From: Neelides folsomi
Lineage: Eukaryota > Arthropoda > Collembola > Neelipleona > Neelidae
DNA length: 64,000 nucleotides
Assembly: GCA_034687125.1 (NCBI GenBank)
Contig: JAQGBZ010000220.1
Location: 42,852-106,851, forward strand
Direction of reading: 5' to 3'
Every line of letters begins with the position of its first letter. The first letter of the stretch is position 1. The position numbers and the translations under genes are program-made. The notes under the pieces are model-generated. The model made no database searches and was not told the origin of the DNA. It saw only the letters and a list, made by a program, of their open reading frames with translations. Below, one piece after another: positions 1 to 14,607 of this stretch.

Positions 1-247
1 ATATAGCATAGCACCTCAATTTATATTTTCAAAGCGCCAATTCTTTCCATTCATGTGTGCGATAGAGTAAAGAAGTCAGAAAAGAACTTCATCTTCATTT
101 CTCCATCACAATCAATCCGAATTAAATTTTAATCTATTCCATTAAAGTTGTGTTGTTTCATATTTTTCATAGAGTAGTTTTCTTAATTCAAGTTATTGAA
201 TAAAAAGAAACTGGAGGCCAACTATCGAACAATTCTTAAATGTGAAC

Positions 248-1487
248 ATGTCAATAATTGAAGAAAATGAGTACGGTACATTTATTTCCCATGAAGAATT
301 ATTGACACAAATTGGAGTGAGTAATGAAGTTGGTGAAGTGAGTTATTGGAGAATTAAGCCTTCGCTCTTCGACATTCAAACAGAGTTCAAGAAAAACATT
401 GGCCGGAATTCTTTAAATAGTGATGTAAGCAAAAATGGTAAAATTGTCGAACAACTTTACAATTCTTTTATCCAGCAATGCAATTTATTTAAAAAATCCC
501 AATTAGTAAATGATAAAAAAAGCAAAGAATCAAATTCAGAGATTTCAATAGATGTTCCTAAAAGACATCTTTCATGTGATGAATCAAAGGACATCAATGA
601 CAAATGTGATAAAGAAGAAACTAACTCGCACGCTAGGAAATTAGCTAATGATTTATACGAAGATGCTAAAGATTTCAAATATGGAAAGTTCAATGGAGAA
701 AACCGTGAAGAATTTGGAAAGTTTACCACAATTAAGTCAATTCATCCTTCAAGCCAATTTTTAATTTTCCCTAATACTATCTTTTTCGGATGTCGAATTG
801 AAGAGTTGGAATTAAATAAGAAATTTTCATTTCTGCTCCTTGACCCACCATGGAGAAACAAGTACATCCGAAGGAGAAAACGAAAACAAGCTCAAGCCGG
901 GTAATATTGACATGCAGTTAAAATGGAATTCTCCATCCAAATAAATAATTTCAGCAGTGTATTATAAATTGAATATTTTTGATTTTAGATACGAATTAAT
1001 GTGGGACTGTGAACTCAAGGAGCTTCAATTAGGAAAATATTGCAAAGAAAAATGTCTTATGGTCGTATGGTGCACAAATTCTTTACAACATCAAACATCA
1101 CTCAAAGAAACGCTTTTCCCATCTTGGGGCTTCAAATACGCTTCAACATGGTTTTGGCTCAAACTGACCAAATCTCTTCAGCCTGTTTGCCCATTTGATA
1201 GCGAAGGGAAAAAGCAACCATTTGAAACGATTTTAATTGGACAAAGAGGAGGTTTGAGCATTGAAGATAAACCAGAATTAATTTTATCCGTTCCATCAAG
1301 CATTCATTCACAGAAACCACCATTACTCCCTTTAATTAAAAACAAATTTCCAGAGCTCATAAATCAAGAAATCCCTGATGATTCTATAGAGTTCTTCGCA
1401 CGCTATTTGACACCTGGAATGACAAGCGTTGGATTAGAAGTTGTGAAGCTGCAAAATAAAATTTTATTCGAACCTGTTGGTACATAA
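248..1487 (+). CDS. METTL4: METTL4-like MT-A70 family N6-adenine methyltransferase
   Basis: Two exons, 248-900 and 989-1487, join in phase (GT at 901, AG at 987-988) to give 383 residues. An upstream in-frame GTG at 242 is not needed; the ATG at 248 is the first ATG of the frame. The catalytic DPPW motif sits near residue 200 in 'FLLLDPPWRNK', followed by a basic run (IRRRKRK), as in METTL4, where DPPW is followed by a Lys/Arg-rich loop. Exon 2 carries 'LMVVWCTN', 'WGFKYASTWFWLK' and 'KQPFETILIGQRGG', the conserved MT-A70 core that binds S-adenosylmethionine and the target adenine. Family members methylate U2 snRNA (m6Am) and have been proposed to act on DNA adenine; the substrate here is unknown. 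The N-terminal 170 residues are Ser/Lys/Asp-rich and not recognisable. An AATAAA lies at 1534-1539. The thiolase gene follows 350 bp downstream on the same strand. Confidence 0.9.
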
Positions 1488-1837
1488 AAACTTAATTAAA
1501 TAAGTTTATGTATTATCTAATAATCAAATTATCAATAAATCTCAAGAGGTAAATGGGTTTACAATATGTTTGATTAAATTATGTTTATCTCAACGCACTG
1601 ACTTATAGAGTTATATGTTTAATAAATGCGAACGATTCAAAGTCCAACCTTCACAAATCTCTTGATGTTCTTGAACTTTGCACCTTCATTTCATATTCAA
1701 TTCATTGGTTCTTCTTCTCGTGACAGACAACTTATAGTTTAATCAATTAATCGATTACTCTATTAACAATCTATTTAGTTGAGTTTAGTTATACTTGAGT
1801 TAACTCCTTCATTAAATTCCTTATATTATCTTCAAAT

Positions 1838-4598
<2,761 letters not shown>

Positions 4599-4953
4599 AA
4601 CATTATCATAATCATTCACAAATTTTCTTATTGAAGTAATTGTACAAAGTCTAAGGAACCTATTGTATAACATATTGAAGCTATTCTGAAGAATTATTCA
4701 TTAACAGAATTTAAAATTTACAGTTATTACAATTGTTGTCTAAAAATTAGGAATGTCAAAATATAATTCATACAATCGATATACTGATATGTAATAAATA
4801 TTTTATGTATTAAAATTAAAATGCTATTGAACACAATATAGATTTAACATTAATTATATAAAATAAAATTGATAAATTAAGATAAGAAAACAACAGGTAT
4901 ATTTAATTAAGGGTCACTATTACATACAACACATTCATATTCATGTATTTTAA

Positions 4954-5566
4954 TTACATTTTATTATTGAGCTCTAATGATTTATCAGGCAAAGAAATGG
5001 AAGATTTGGTTGTTTCAACAAATTCTTCAATCAAGTTCTTCTCTGTTGATTCGTTTTTAGGAGTTGGCACAGTGGTTTGAGAATTTGTGGTATTAAGTAA
5101 CTGAATGTTCTTGATTTCCTCTTTCTTAACTTCAATCTTAGGTGTTGTTGATGATATTGATGAATTAAGTTGAGTCTCACGTGTAGAATTGGAAAGCACT
5201 GTCTCGTTAGAGGTTGTGTTGTTGGTCCGGTCAAACAAATCCGAGAAGAAATCATCAGATTCAGTCATGTTGGCTGGGATTTCTTCCACAGCGTGAGGTT
5301 TGGAATAGACCTTTTGGGTTGGTTGCACTGTCTTTTCTTCATCCTTCTCATCAAAGTAACCCGGTGGAACTGCAGAAAATAATTAATATATCAACTACAT
5401 AAAACCCGTATTGTCACTAAATTCGCTAAACAATGATTATTAATATAAAATTACCGATTCTTTTTCTGATTAAATAATCTTTATTATGGGTGTGGTAAAC
5501 AACTATGGAGAAAGAGACGAGGATGATTCCAAACATGACCAAGTAGATCCATCCGTTTCGTCCCAT
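4954..5566 (-). CDS. Small single-span membrane protein, unknown family
   Basis: Two minus-strand exons, 5455-5566 and 4954-5369, splice in phase (GT at 5454-5453, AG at 5371-5370) to 175 residues. The protein starts MGRNGW, followed by one strong hydrophobic segment (about residues 7-24: IYLVMFGIILVSFSIVVY), then a basic stretch (IRKRI), which suggests the remainder may be cytosolic. A long hydrophilic Ser/Thr/Asn/Glu-rich tail follows, with many N-x-S/T sequons (NMT, NTTSNET, NST, NSS). If the tail is instead outside the cell it would be heavily glycosylated; the basic run right after the span and the sequons give conflicting topology hints. No family is recognised. It lies tail to tail with the thiolase gene, 355 bp apart. 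Confidence 0.75.
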
Positions 5567-6761
5567 TTCTAAACATGGAATGCGGGGGAGATAAGGAGAA
5601 GGGAAACTCGACGATGTCTCTGAACCTTCAGGCCTTTTGAAGAGCCCTTTAAGTCCCTTAAACCCTTCAATGCCGCATTATTCGACTGCTCCACTGCTCC
5701 ACTTTCTAAAAGCACCTTCACTCTCTAATATAGACAAGGTATACAATGAAAGTACTCTAGTTAAAAATATATTAGACTGAAGTGTGAACCTAGGTATACA
5801 AATAGAAGACAAAAGTGTACACCTTAAGTATACCTGTGTCAACATGCTTAGCTATAACTTTGGATTGCAATCTAATATGGTATAATAATATATCTTTAAG
5901 GATTCATCTGATTTTGAAAAGCATTTTCGAATCTTTCATGATTTAAATTACATTTATTTATAAGTTAAGTTAATAGTTTTGATCCACTGCATTGAAATTT
6001 AAAGTTAATAGACTCACTCGCGATTTCGTTTGAAGGTCATTAAGCCGGTATGTAATTGTTATTTAATTATTTACTAACTTCAATTTCGTCTTCAGACGTG
6101 AATTGGCAAAATTGTATTGACTCTTCTTCACACTCATCGTCCACATGCTAATTGAACTCTCAAATCTTCATTCATTCAACAAATACCTCAACTCCTTCAA
6201 GTTTAAGGATTCAAAAATCCAGTGACGAACATTGAGATTCGTACAAACTCTTAAAATAAAAGCAAGTGCGCAAACATTTATTCGAATTCTAATACAATAC
6301 TTGTATTCTGAAAGCACTTGCGAGTTCCAAGAGAAAACACTCGCTCATATGAAGATGATATACAGCATAATGCAAACCTTAAACAATCGTACTACCTAAC
6401 TTTAAACCCAAACTGATAATAAAAAGATGCTAATAAAATTTTAATAAACAGATGGGTTAAATTGAAGACGACGCAAATCGTCTAATTAGTTAATGACTCT
6501 TTACTTACTTAGCCTTAGTCAATAACACATCCAAGAATCCTTTTAACCAATTCGGTCTTTTTTATATCAATTCCCAAAAGGTCCCATGACTCAACCTGTC
6601 AACTTTACCAAGGTATAAAATGATTTCTTCATTCCATCGTCTTCTCACTTTATCTTCATCTTCGCCCTTATCAGTCATATACTAAAATCCACTTTATAAA
6701 CTTTTATTCAATTTTAATCAGATAACTTTTTACCAAATCTAAAACTTTAAGTACATTAACC
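5567..6761. other. Intergenic spacer, divergent upstream regions
   Basis: AT-rich spacer between two divergently transcribed genes. No ORF with family features and no repeat are visible. The right end holds a TATA-like box, listed separately. Confidence 0.6.
6614..6620 (+). promoter_or_regulatory. TATA-like box upstream of lectin-like gene
   Basis: TATAAAA lies 142 bp upstream of the ATG at 6762 and is followed by a pyrimidine-rich stretch. An arthropod-type initiator, TCAGT, occurs at about 6670, which is further away than the usual 30 bp, so the exact start of transcription is uncertain. Confidence 0.35.
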
Positions 6762-7430
6762 ATGAGTCTGAAAATCGTCTTTCTCCTCGCCCTGGTGAGT
6801 CCAATTTTTGGACAGAATCTTTGCAGGATTTCTGGTCCGAATGATTTTGACACTCAGCGAGGGCTGAGCTTCATTGAAAGTGCAAGTTCAGGGATTTGCC
6901 TCAGATTACAACAAAATCCTCGGTTCATTCCAGGAAAACCTGAACCCCAAAACATAATAATGGAACCTTGCTCTTGGAAGTGAGTATCATTAAAATTCAT
7001 ATCATTAAAATTAAAAATTAAAAATTTTGCAATAATATGGAACGTTTTTGGAATATTATGTAATTTTAATCAAAGTCGTGCTTTGTTTCCTATTTTTAGT
7101 CGGAATCCAGTTGTTAATCAATTGTTCAACATCCGACCAAATCCCTCGGTCGGCGGATCATTGGTTAAGCCATCAGAGAAGGCTGGAGGAGTCAACGCTT
7201 GCATTGCTCCACACCGAGGAAACATCGTGTCTGTTCCGTGCCAACGAGGAAATGAACAATCCTGGGAGTTCTTGCCCGTCCCTGGCAGAAGAGATATTTA
7301 CCAAATGATGCAAGTATCCTCTGGAAGGTGTCTTCGTGCCTCGTCAAAGAGCAATGGAGCATCAACTTCAATCTCTGCTTGCAATGCCAGAGATGCCCTT
7401 CAGTTGTGGAGAATTTGCCCAACCAGATAA
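6762..7430 (+). CDS. Secreted R-type (ricin-B-like) beta-trefoil lectin-like protein
   Basis: Two exons, 6762-6979 and 7100-7430, join in phase to 182 residues. The N-terminus MSLKIVFLLALVSPIFGQ is a clear signal peptide. The C-terminal part has the pattern 'SSGRCLRASS..ACN..DALQLWRIC', with 'QSWEF' and 'LQLW' matching the QxW-type repeats of ricin-B-like lectins. Paired cysteines (ICL..PC, GRCL..AC) fit disulfide-linked trefoil lobes. The likely role is an extracellular carbohydrate-binding protein; sugar specificity cannot be read. The whole protein is only about one and a half trefoil repeats more than a single domain, so it is a short member. A polyadenylation signal, AATAAA, lies at 7482-7487. 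The family call is by motif only. Confidence 0.7.
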
Positions 7431-8194
7431 TCACTTTCTCCATAAATCCTGTTTGTGCATTAACTGATTGTAAAATATTTCAATAAAATTTATTACTCCT
7501 TATACCAAATTAATATATGGTACATTGAATGTTTACTTACAATATCATTTTCATTTTGGTCATTTTGAAATAATTAATGATAGTATCTGAATCTGCATAT
7601 CGGCTTGTGGCATATGGTATACACCAAATAAGGAAACGTGTCATCAAAGTATCTCACTTATCCGTATTGTATCTGTATTTTAAATTGTTACTGAAAGGAT
7701 TAACTCCCTTTATAAGAGCTATCTATGTCTACTGATGTCAGCACAATCGATTTCATTACAATGAAGACTTTTGACAGGTAGGAGATTCATTTCATTAGTG
7801 TATAATACAGTAGTTAAGTATAGTAAAAAAGAAAGATAAAATAATGATTGGAAATTCCTCATATAGCAAGTTAATCAATCACCAACAGAGCCTAATTGCT
7901 TTAATATAGAACATGGAACAATATACAAATAGAACATAGAACAATATTCATAGAGCAATGTATAAAATATACCAATAAGCATTATATAAGAAATTTTTAT
8001 AGTGATACAAAAACAGTTAATAAATTTTATACAATGAGCAGCTAACTATGTTTATTTAAAAGTAAAGTGCAGAGAGATATGAGGAGATAATGAGATGAGA
8101 TATAAAATTTATTACAAGGACCTCCACGTTATATTATTCACATCCTCTCACGTGGATTTGAAAAATTGTTCATTTCATTTAGATTCAATTTAAA
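7431..8194. other. Intergenic spacer before carboxylesterase-like gene
   Basis: AT-rich spacer. A short ATG stretch at 7761-7780 (coding MKTFD) runs into a GTAGGA donor-like site and might be an upstream exon, but no in-phase partner was found. Nothing else is supported. Confidence 0.5.
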
Positions 8195-10655
8195 ATGGAG
8201 TTGATAAAATCAATTTCCCTATTATTTTTTACCATTGCGTATCTTGCAAACGCTCAAGATCCGCTCATCCAAATTCCACAAGGGAAAATCTTGGGAAGCG
8301 TAGGAGAATCAATATTTACTCAAAAGAAATTCGATTCTTTTTTAAAAATCCCTTACGCAAAACCACCAATAGGACCATTGAGATTTAAGGTTAATAGGAT
8401 TTATCTTCAACTCTAACATTAAACTTGAAATCTATTATAAATATTTAATAATGATAATATTTTAAAAATATATAAAATAAGGCAGTGGAAAAAGCCGACA
8501 ATTGGGAAGGAGTTTTGGATGGTCGAAATTATTCAGATATGTGTCCCCAAATTGGTGAAACCACCAACGAACCGACAGGATCTGAAGATTGCCTTTATTT
8601 GAATGTCTTTAGGCCTTCAGAAAATGAGGTGAAATAAGTATACTACATTTATGTAGACGGCTACATATTTTTATATGTTAGATATATTATATTGGATTTA
8701 ACCAATTAAAATCTCATAGGGAGAAAACTCTAATTTTCCAGTTGTTGTTATGATTCACGGAGGATCTTTCATGTTCGAATCAGGAGAAATTTACGGCCCA
8801 GGTTACTTCTTGGAGCACAATGTCGTTTACGTTACATTTAACTACAGAATAGGAATTTTTGGATTTCTTAATTCAGGAGATGGAATTGTTCAAGGAAATA
8901 TGGGATTGAAGTAAAAAATATCATTTAGAAAGCGAATTACTCTATGAATCAATCCATTTAAAAATCACATTAAATATCTTATCATTGCTTTAATATTCTA
9001 AATGTTTACAGAGATCAAACGCTCGCTCTCAAATGGGTTCAGGTAAAGTAGAAATAAACATAAATTGCATAAGGTAATATGTATAAAATGAACACAAGTT
9101 ATGGATTTTGAATTTCAGGAGAACATTCAATATTTTGGAGGAGACAAAGAACGCGTAACAATTTTTGGGCATAATTCTGGAGCAGTTTCTGTTCATTTGC
9201 ATTTGATGTCTCCAATGTCGAAAGGTCAAAAATAAAGTTCATTGAATGTAACTTATCAATGAAAATTAAATTAAATATTTCATACTTTTGTTAAATTAGG
9301 ATTATTTAGTAGAGTTGTATGTCAAAGTGGAACAGCATTGAGTCCCTGGAGCTTGATCTCAACTCAAACTGCTGCAAATAGGATGAAAAAATATGCGAAA
9401 GCTCTTGAATGCTCAACAGAATCAACCACCACAATGCTTGATTGCATTAATGAGAAAGAGGTCACAGAGCTCACACAATACCAAGATGCGCTTCAAGTTA
9501 ATTCACTTTTAACTTAATTAACTATAATTACTCTTAAATTACAATAATTCACAAGATTTAAGATTTTACATTTAATAGATTACATTGTATAGCATAAATG
9601 TAATTTGTAGGAATGGTACATTGACCCGTTGGTTATATTCGGCCCAACAATTGAAACTGCTGGATCAGAAGAAAAATTCTTGCCCCAATCTCCATACAGA
9701 ATGATGAAAAACGGACATTTAACCACAAATATCCCAATATTGATGGGAGTTAATTCAGATGAAGGACTTCTTCATTCAGCAGGTAAGCAAGAGAGGTGCA
9801 AATTCCTACTACTTACATTTAATATTTCATTATTTTCAATTAAAGAAATTATTCACAATGGAATCCTTATGCGAGTTCTCGGACTTGAATGGGAACGTGC
9901 GGCTCCTATAACTCTCATGTACAGAGAAACATCAGCAATGGTAATGTTTATGCTTTGTAATGAATAAAACCGGTAATTTTAAATGATCAACTTAATTATT
10001 ATGATAGATGAACGATACAAGTAAAGCAATTCGTGAATTTTACTTCGGAGATCATGATGGAATTATGTCAAAGGAAGTGCTGGAAGAAATGACCAGCATG
10101 TATTCGGATAGATATTTCTTCCAACCTATTACAATAAGTGCAAATTCTCATTTAAAATTCGGTGTCAATGCTCCATTCTATCTCTATTTGTTTGACTATG
10201 AGGGAAAGCACAGCATTGTAGAGAAAATTAAACATGTGGAAGGGAAATATGGAGTTTGTCATTATGACCAAATTCAATATATTTCCGACACTCCTTATTT
10301 CCCACTGGTTGAAGATGACGAGGAAGTAAAATTTGCAAAGGCTTACATGGCCCAATTAGTCTCATTTTTCCAAATAGGGTAAATTGTTTTATTCTATCAT
10401 GACTCATGATTTCGATTTTACGTTAATTAATAATTAAAAAGAGACCATTAAAATTGTAGAATTATTCCTGATTGGAAACGAGTATCAAAAGGAGAGCCTT
10501 TAATTTACAACAAGTTTGCAAGTGAAGAGAAAGTTGAGAACCCTTGGAAAGAGCGAATGCAGTTCTGGGACGGATTATTCTTATTAGAAAACGACCGTGA
10601 CATGTCAATGCTCGGCGAGTTGGCTGAGTCACTCAAAGAAAAAGATGAATTATAA
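8195..10655 (+). CDS. Carboxylesterase/cholinesterase-like protein with nucleophile Ser replaced by Asn
   Basis: Ten exons: 8195-8389, 8482-8628, 8720-8910, 9012-9042, 9119-9224, 9300-9496, 9611-9782, 9846-9940, 10008-10378 and 10460-10655. They join in phase to 566 residues, the usual length of type-B carboxylesterases. A signal peptide (MELIKSISLLFFTIAYLANA) opens the protein. Family motifs are 'PYAKPPIGPLRF', 'SEDCLYLNV', 'VVVMIHGGSF' and 'GNMGLKDQTLALKWVQ'. The nucleophilic elbow, normally FGESAG, reads FGHNSG: Asn207 (codon 9173-9175) is at the place of the catalytic Ser. The acid (GVNSDEG) and the His region (YGVCHYDQIQY) are kept. The usual reaction, ester hydrolysis, is therefore probably lost, as in the cholinesterase-like adhesion proteins. 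The shifted Ser208 might retain weak activity, but this is unproven. AATAAA is at 10661-10666. Confidence 0.92.
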
Positions 10656-10795
10656 AATTGAATAAATTTTAAGTATTTTAACCAAAAAATCGCTAGCGTG
10701 ACATTTCTTTTAAAACATAGAAAAGAGATATTGTTCGAAATTTCTGAAAATTTTAATAAGATTAAGTTTCAATTAAAGTTTCGCGTCATTTGACA

Positions 10796-11807
10796 ATGAG
10801 TACAACTGGAAGTTCAGATGATGAGAGCAGTCGCGAGAAATTGGCAAGAGAAAGCATAAGCAATCAATCCGTAAATGGGTTCGTAATTTCTGATGACACG
10901 GAAAATGAAGACACAGAGAAATCTACTGAAAAAAGCGATTCGACCACCGATTCTCAAGATAATCAAATTTTGCTCCAAGAAATTCCCGTAGTTGGTCTTA
11001 TACGCTAATTTTAATAAATATCAAATAAAATGTAAATTAAAGAATAATGTTGATGAATGGTTTAAGGACACTGGCGAGAATAAATCATTTGCGCTTTTTG
11101 GAGCCGAAAATCGACCCGACTTCATCACAGACGAAGACAAGATCGAAGGAAATTTTCTCATTTCACCAGAACCCGTTGAAACAATTGTTTACACATTGCG
11201 AAAATCACAAGACGATTCTTTAGAATGCAATCGGAGTTTGTAACAATTACGCAATATGCCAATAAACAAATATATTATGTATATGGTATTTATGAAATTA
11301 TTAAAACCTTAATTTTTCATTCAGATACCCGAAATGGAAGTATGGTGAATCGAATGCAAACTTACAGACTCTCTGGGGATTCGAATAGAGTGTCATTTCA
11401 AGAAGATCGAGCTTCGTCATTCACTGTATTAATTTATGTTTATCCTTTGTAGATTGTTAATTGTTCTTTGTTGGGTAATGGATTAATTAATAAACGTATG
11501 TGAATAGGACAATGAACTACCAGAGATGGTAAATGAAATACCAGATGAGGGGTCGAGACGAAACTCCAACACTTATGCACTTGACATTGAAGTGAAAAAG
11601 ATCGCAAGTGGAAATGGTGAAGGTGTTGGAATTGGCATGGAAGGAGAAGGCTTGGAAGGAATTTGTGGACAAACTCCGAAAAAGAAGAAGAAATGGAGAT
11701 GTAAAATGACCAAAACTAAAATTATCATCATCTTCACGACTGCTTTTCTTGTGTTATTTGCCATTCCCTTCGTCTTCGTCCTTTCATTTTTTATGCTTAA
11801 AGAATAA
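10796..11807 (+). CDS. Acidic protein with C-terminal membrane anchor, unknown family
   Basis: Four exons are proposed: 10796-10987, 11043-11235, 11325-11425 and 11508-11807, in phase, 261 residues. The N-terminal half is rich in Ser, Asp and Glu (for example 'DDTENEDTEKSTEKSD'), with no signal peptide. Near the C-terminus a Lys-rich run (TPKKKKKWRCKMTKTK) precedes one hydrophobic segment, about 22 residues (IIIIFTTAFLVLFAIPFVFV), and only about nine residues follow it. This is the layout of a tail-anchored protein inserted after translation, with most of the chain in the cytosol. The middle contains 'VDEWFKDTGENKSFALFGAENRPDF'. No family is recognised. The first intron is short (55 bp) and its donor, CCC-GTAGTT, is weak, so that junction is the least sure. 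Confidence 0.65.
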
Positions 11808-12178
11808 ATTACAAAGTTTTTAATGCCTGACTAAGAATGAGTATTTTATTCAAATGAAATAAAATTATATTGTTTATGTAGAATCTTGAATAATTCACTT
11901 CAATCATAAATAATTTAACTATTTAACCAATTAAGACTCGATACGAATATCTTGGAGTAGAATGAGTAACTAAGCTCGTTCAATTCAATTAAGATCTTAC
12001 AATCTTACTAACTTCTTAACATTTATGAACATTCATAACGGAACTCATACAATGAAGGTATTTAGATTTAACTTGCATTTAAACAATGCCTTATAGCACA
12101 ACAAAGGAATATTTATGAATCTAACAATAAGAGAATTATTGTATCACAAATACTACTTCACTTACCACATAACATATT

Positions 12179-13004
12179 TTATTTCTTTTTCTTTACAATG
12201 AGTGGTCCAACGTTGTCCCCTGTTTCCTCATTATGAGCATTGTGAGACCCATCGCACAAAGGAAACTAAAATGATCCAAAATCACCAATCAATATCGTAA
12301 TTAATAAATATTAATAAATAGCATTAATATTGTCTCTTATTTAAAAATCTTGATAAAAATTGATTGAAAGGATTACTTTTGTAGATTTCCAACATCGACA
12401 GTAAACCACTTGATTTTTGTCTCCCATATCTTCAATGTCAAGAGTGTCGACGACCTTTGCACAGTCCTTCTTTATGCACTTGTTGACTTTCCCATCACAC
12501 GCTTTTGCTTTTTCAATCTTGGTTGTGACACTCTTGTAAGAGTAATATGCGATGGATCCGAAGAGAAATGATAATGGAGTTAGTGAAACCCATTCACGAA
12601 CTACAATAAAAAAATAATTTACATGAAACATTTAATATGCTTTACACGACTTGATTAATAAATTAAAGATATGAACACATAAATACTTAATTATTATTAT
12701 ACTTTTAATATTCATTACTAATTACATTAAAATTTGTTTTGAAATAAAATAATTAATTACACAAAAATAGATAAGTCCCTATTGTCAGGCTATGGGCTAT
12801 ACCCCTATACCATTAAAGGCATGCACATTATAAACAAATCATTAAAGCTTGCTTATATGCAAAATATGCTATATAGTCAAAATCAAATGTCATTTGGTGA
12901 ACTTTACTTGATAAGTGGAAAATTCCTCCCACGGATTTTGGAATAGGCAGATTGGCCAAATAATGAGGAATATTCACACGAATGAGATTAGAAAGCGATT
13001 CCAT
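12179..13004 (-). CDS. CISD2: CDGSH iron-sulfur domain protein 2 (mitoNEET family)
   Basis: Three minus-strand exons, 12908-13004, 12377-12600 and 12179-12265, join in phase to 135 residues, exactly the length of human CISD2. The protein starts MESLSNLIRVNIPHYLANLP, like CISD2, then has a single membrane segment (WVSLTPLSFLFGSIAYYSY). The 2Fe-2S ligands are visible as 'YCRCW' plus 'CDGSH' (three Cys and one His), followed by 'NAHNEETGDNVGPLI', the family signature; the C-terminus KKKK resembles the ER/mitochondria-associated form. The human protein sits in the ER and outer mitochondrial membrane, facing the cytosol, and affects calcium and redox balance. An extra Lys/Cys-rich patch (about residues 59-78, 'ACDGKVNKCIKKDC') is not typical. 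It is divergent from the next gene, 315 bp away. Confidence 0.95.
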
Positions 13005-13318
13005 TTTCAAATTAATGACAAAAAATAATTAAATGATGGGAGTAAGTATACTCTTTGTACTTTTAAATAATTAAAGGTGAAAGATCAAAAGACAGAGTGA
13101 AGTTGTCCAGTTTGTCCACTTGTAGAATAATAATTGAAAAGTCCCAGCTTCGCTCTTCATTTAGGAAGACGGAAGAGACTGGCGTATTAGGACGTATTTC
13201 GCACTGTGAGTAAGGTTGTGAGTAAGGTGGGTTTGTTTATGAGTAACAAATTGCATCTTTCTTTTCCTCAAGTTTAATTAATTTATTTTAAAATAACAAA
13301 GATTGAACAAGATTGACA

Positions 13319-13956
13319 ATGGGGAAGTTATCTGGTCTTATTGGTGCATTGATCTTCATCGGCGTTGTTGGTCTCATAGTTTGGTTTTGCTGTTTGAGGA
13401 ATAAAAAGCATCCTCGCGTGCAACGCTTTTTGTCTTCTTTCCGTTCGGGTAATTTTTATAAATAATTATCATTTACCATTATCAAACAATACATAAACAT
13501 CGATCACTAATGAGTAATTTTTTAAATTATATGAATGAAGTATTATCTATTTTACCACATAGGGCCGACAACGAACAACTCACGACCTGAAGAAATCTCT
13601 TCGGTTAGAAATGATCAACCACAGGCGATTACTCATGGACATTTTAATCCGAATCCATACTCCGTCCAACACAGTCAGAATCAACAACAAGCGTATGCTC
13701 CACCTCAACAACCTTATGCTCCTCAACAACAATACGTCGCACATCAAGCATATCCCATGCCAATGCCGATGCCTTACAATGAAAATTTTCAACAAAATTC
13801 AAACTTGCCTTACCCAACAGGTGAGTTGAACATTTTACATTTCCAAATATATAATTTAGACATATAATTTATACATTATTAAATTAATGTTTTGATTCAA
13901 TAGTACCTGGATGTGACGAACTTCCACCACCGTACCATGCTATAATCAAACATTGA
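13319..13956 (+). CDS. Small membrane protein with Pro/Gln/Tyr-rich tail and PPxY motif
   Basis: Three exons, 13319-13448, 13563-13820 and 13904-13956, join in phase to 146 residues. The N-terminus (MGKLSGLIGALIFIGVVGLIVWFCC) is a membrane segment directly followed by basic residues (RNKK), so it is more likely a type III or signal-anchor span than a cleaved signal. The tail is low-complexity, rich in Gln, Pro, Tyr and Met (QQAYAPPQQPYAPQQQYVAH). The last exon adds 'DELPPPYHA', a PPxY motif of the kind bound by WW-domain E3 ligases of the Nedd4 type. The arrangement recalls shisa/CYYR1/WBP1-like adaptors by layout only; there is no sequence-level assignment. Confidence 0.75.
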
Positions 13957-14607
13957 CGAAACTTACGATGAGCTTTCACTCCCGCATTTTCTTGCATTAC
14001 TGACTAACTTTAAAGTACAAAATCTGTACTGGTTCAACTTGAAATCTTTAAAACCTGTGTCAAATCATTTTTGGTGAATCTTTAACCTTATGAAATTATC
14101 TAATATTACAATATTTTTATTAATATGTCTGTATACACTGTTCTTATCTAATACTTATTATATTTTAGATATTTAAATATTTATAATGCGCTTGTATTAT
14201 AATTTTATATAACATCACCGAATTATACTCAATACTCTATAAAATTACATATTTTATTTGTGTTTTTATATACCTTCAATTACATTAATTTTATTTCGCA
14301 ACTTGCTTACGACATGTAATATATCTACGCTTCGTATAATAAACAAATGAATAAACATACTAAAAAGCCAAAAATGGAACCATCTCTCATTGACTGATTT
14401 TATTTCAAAAAAATCAATGTCACAAATTAGTCATTCTTCTCATTATAAAATTATTTCATGAAAGTAAAGATAATTGAGTATATAAATACACGATAGAAAA
14501 TAAAAGTGTAGTTGACAGAACTTTTTCATAAAGAATATATGTTTATGCATTATATAATACTAATAATAAAGTAGGAATATTAAATAAAAGGAAAGGAAAC
14601 GTGCAAT
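13957..14607. other. Convergent 3' flanks
   Basis: AT-rich stretch between two convergent genes, containing AATAAA-like signals (for example near 14340). No gene or repeat is seen. Confidence 0.6.
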
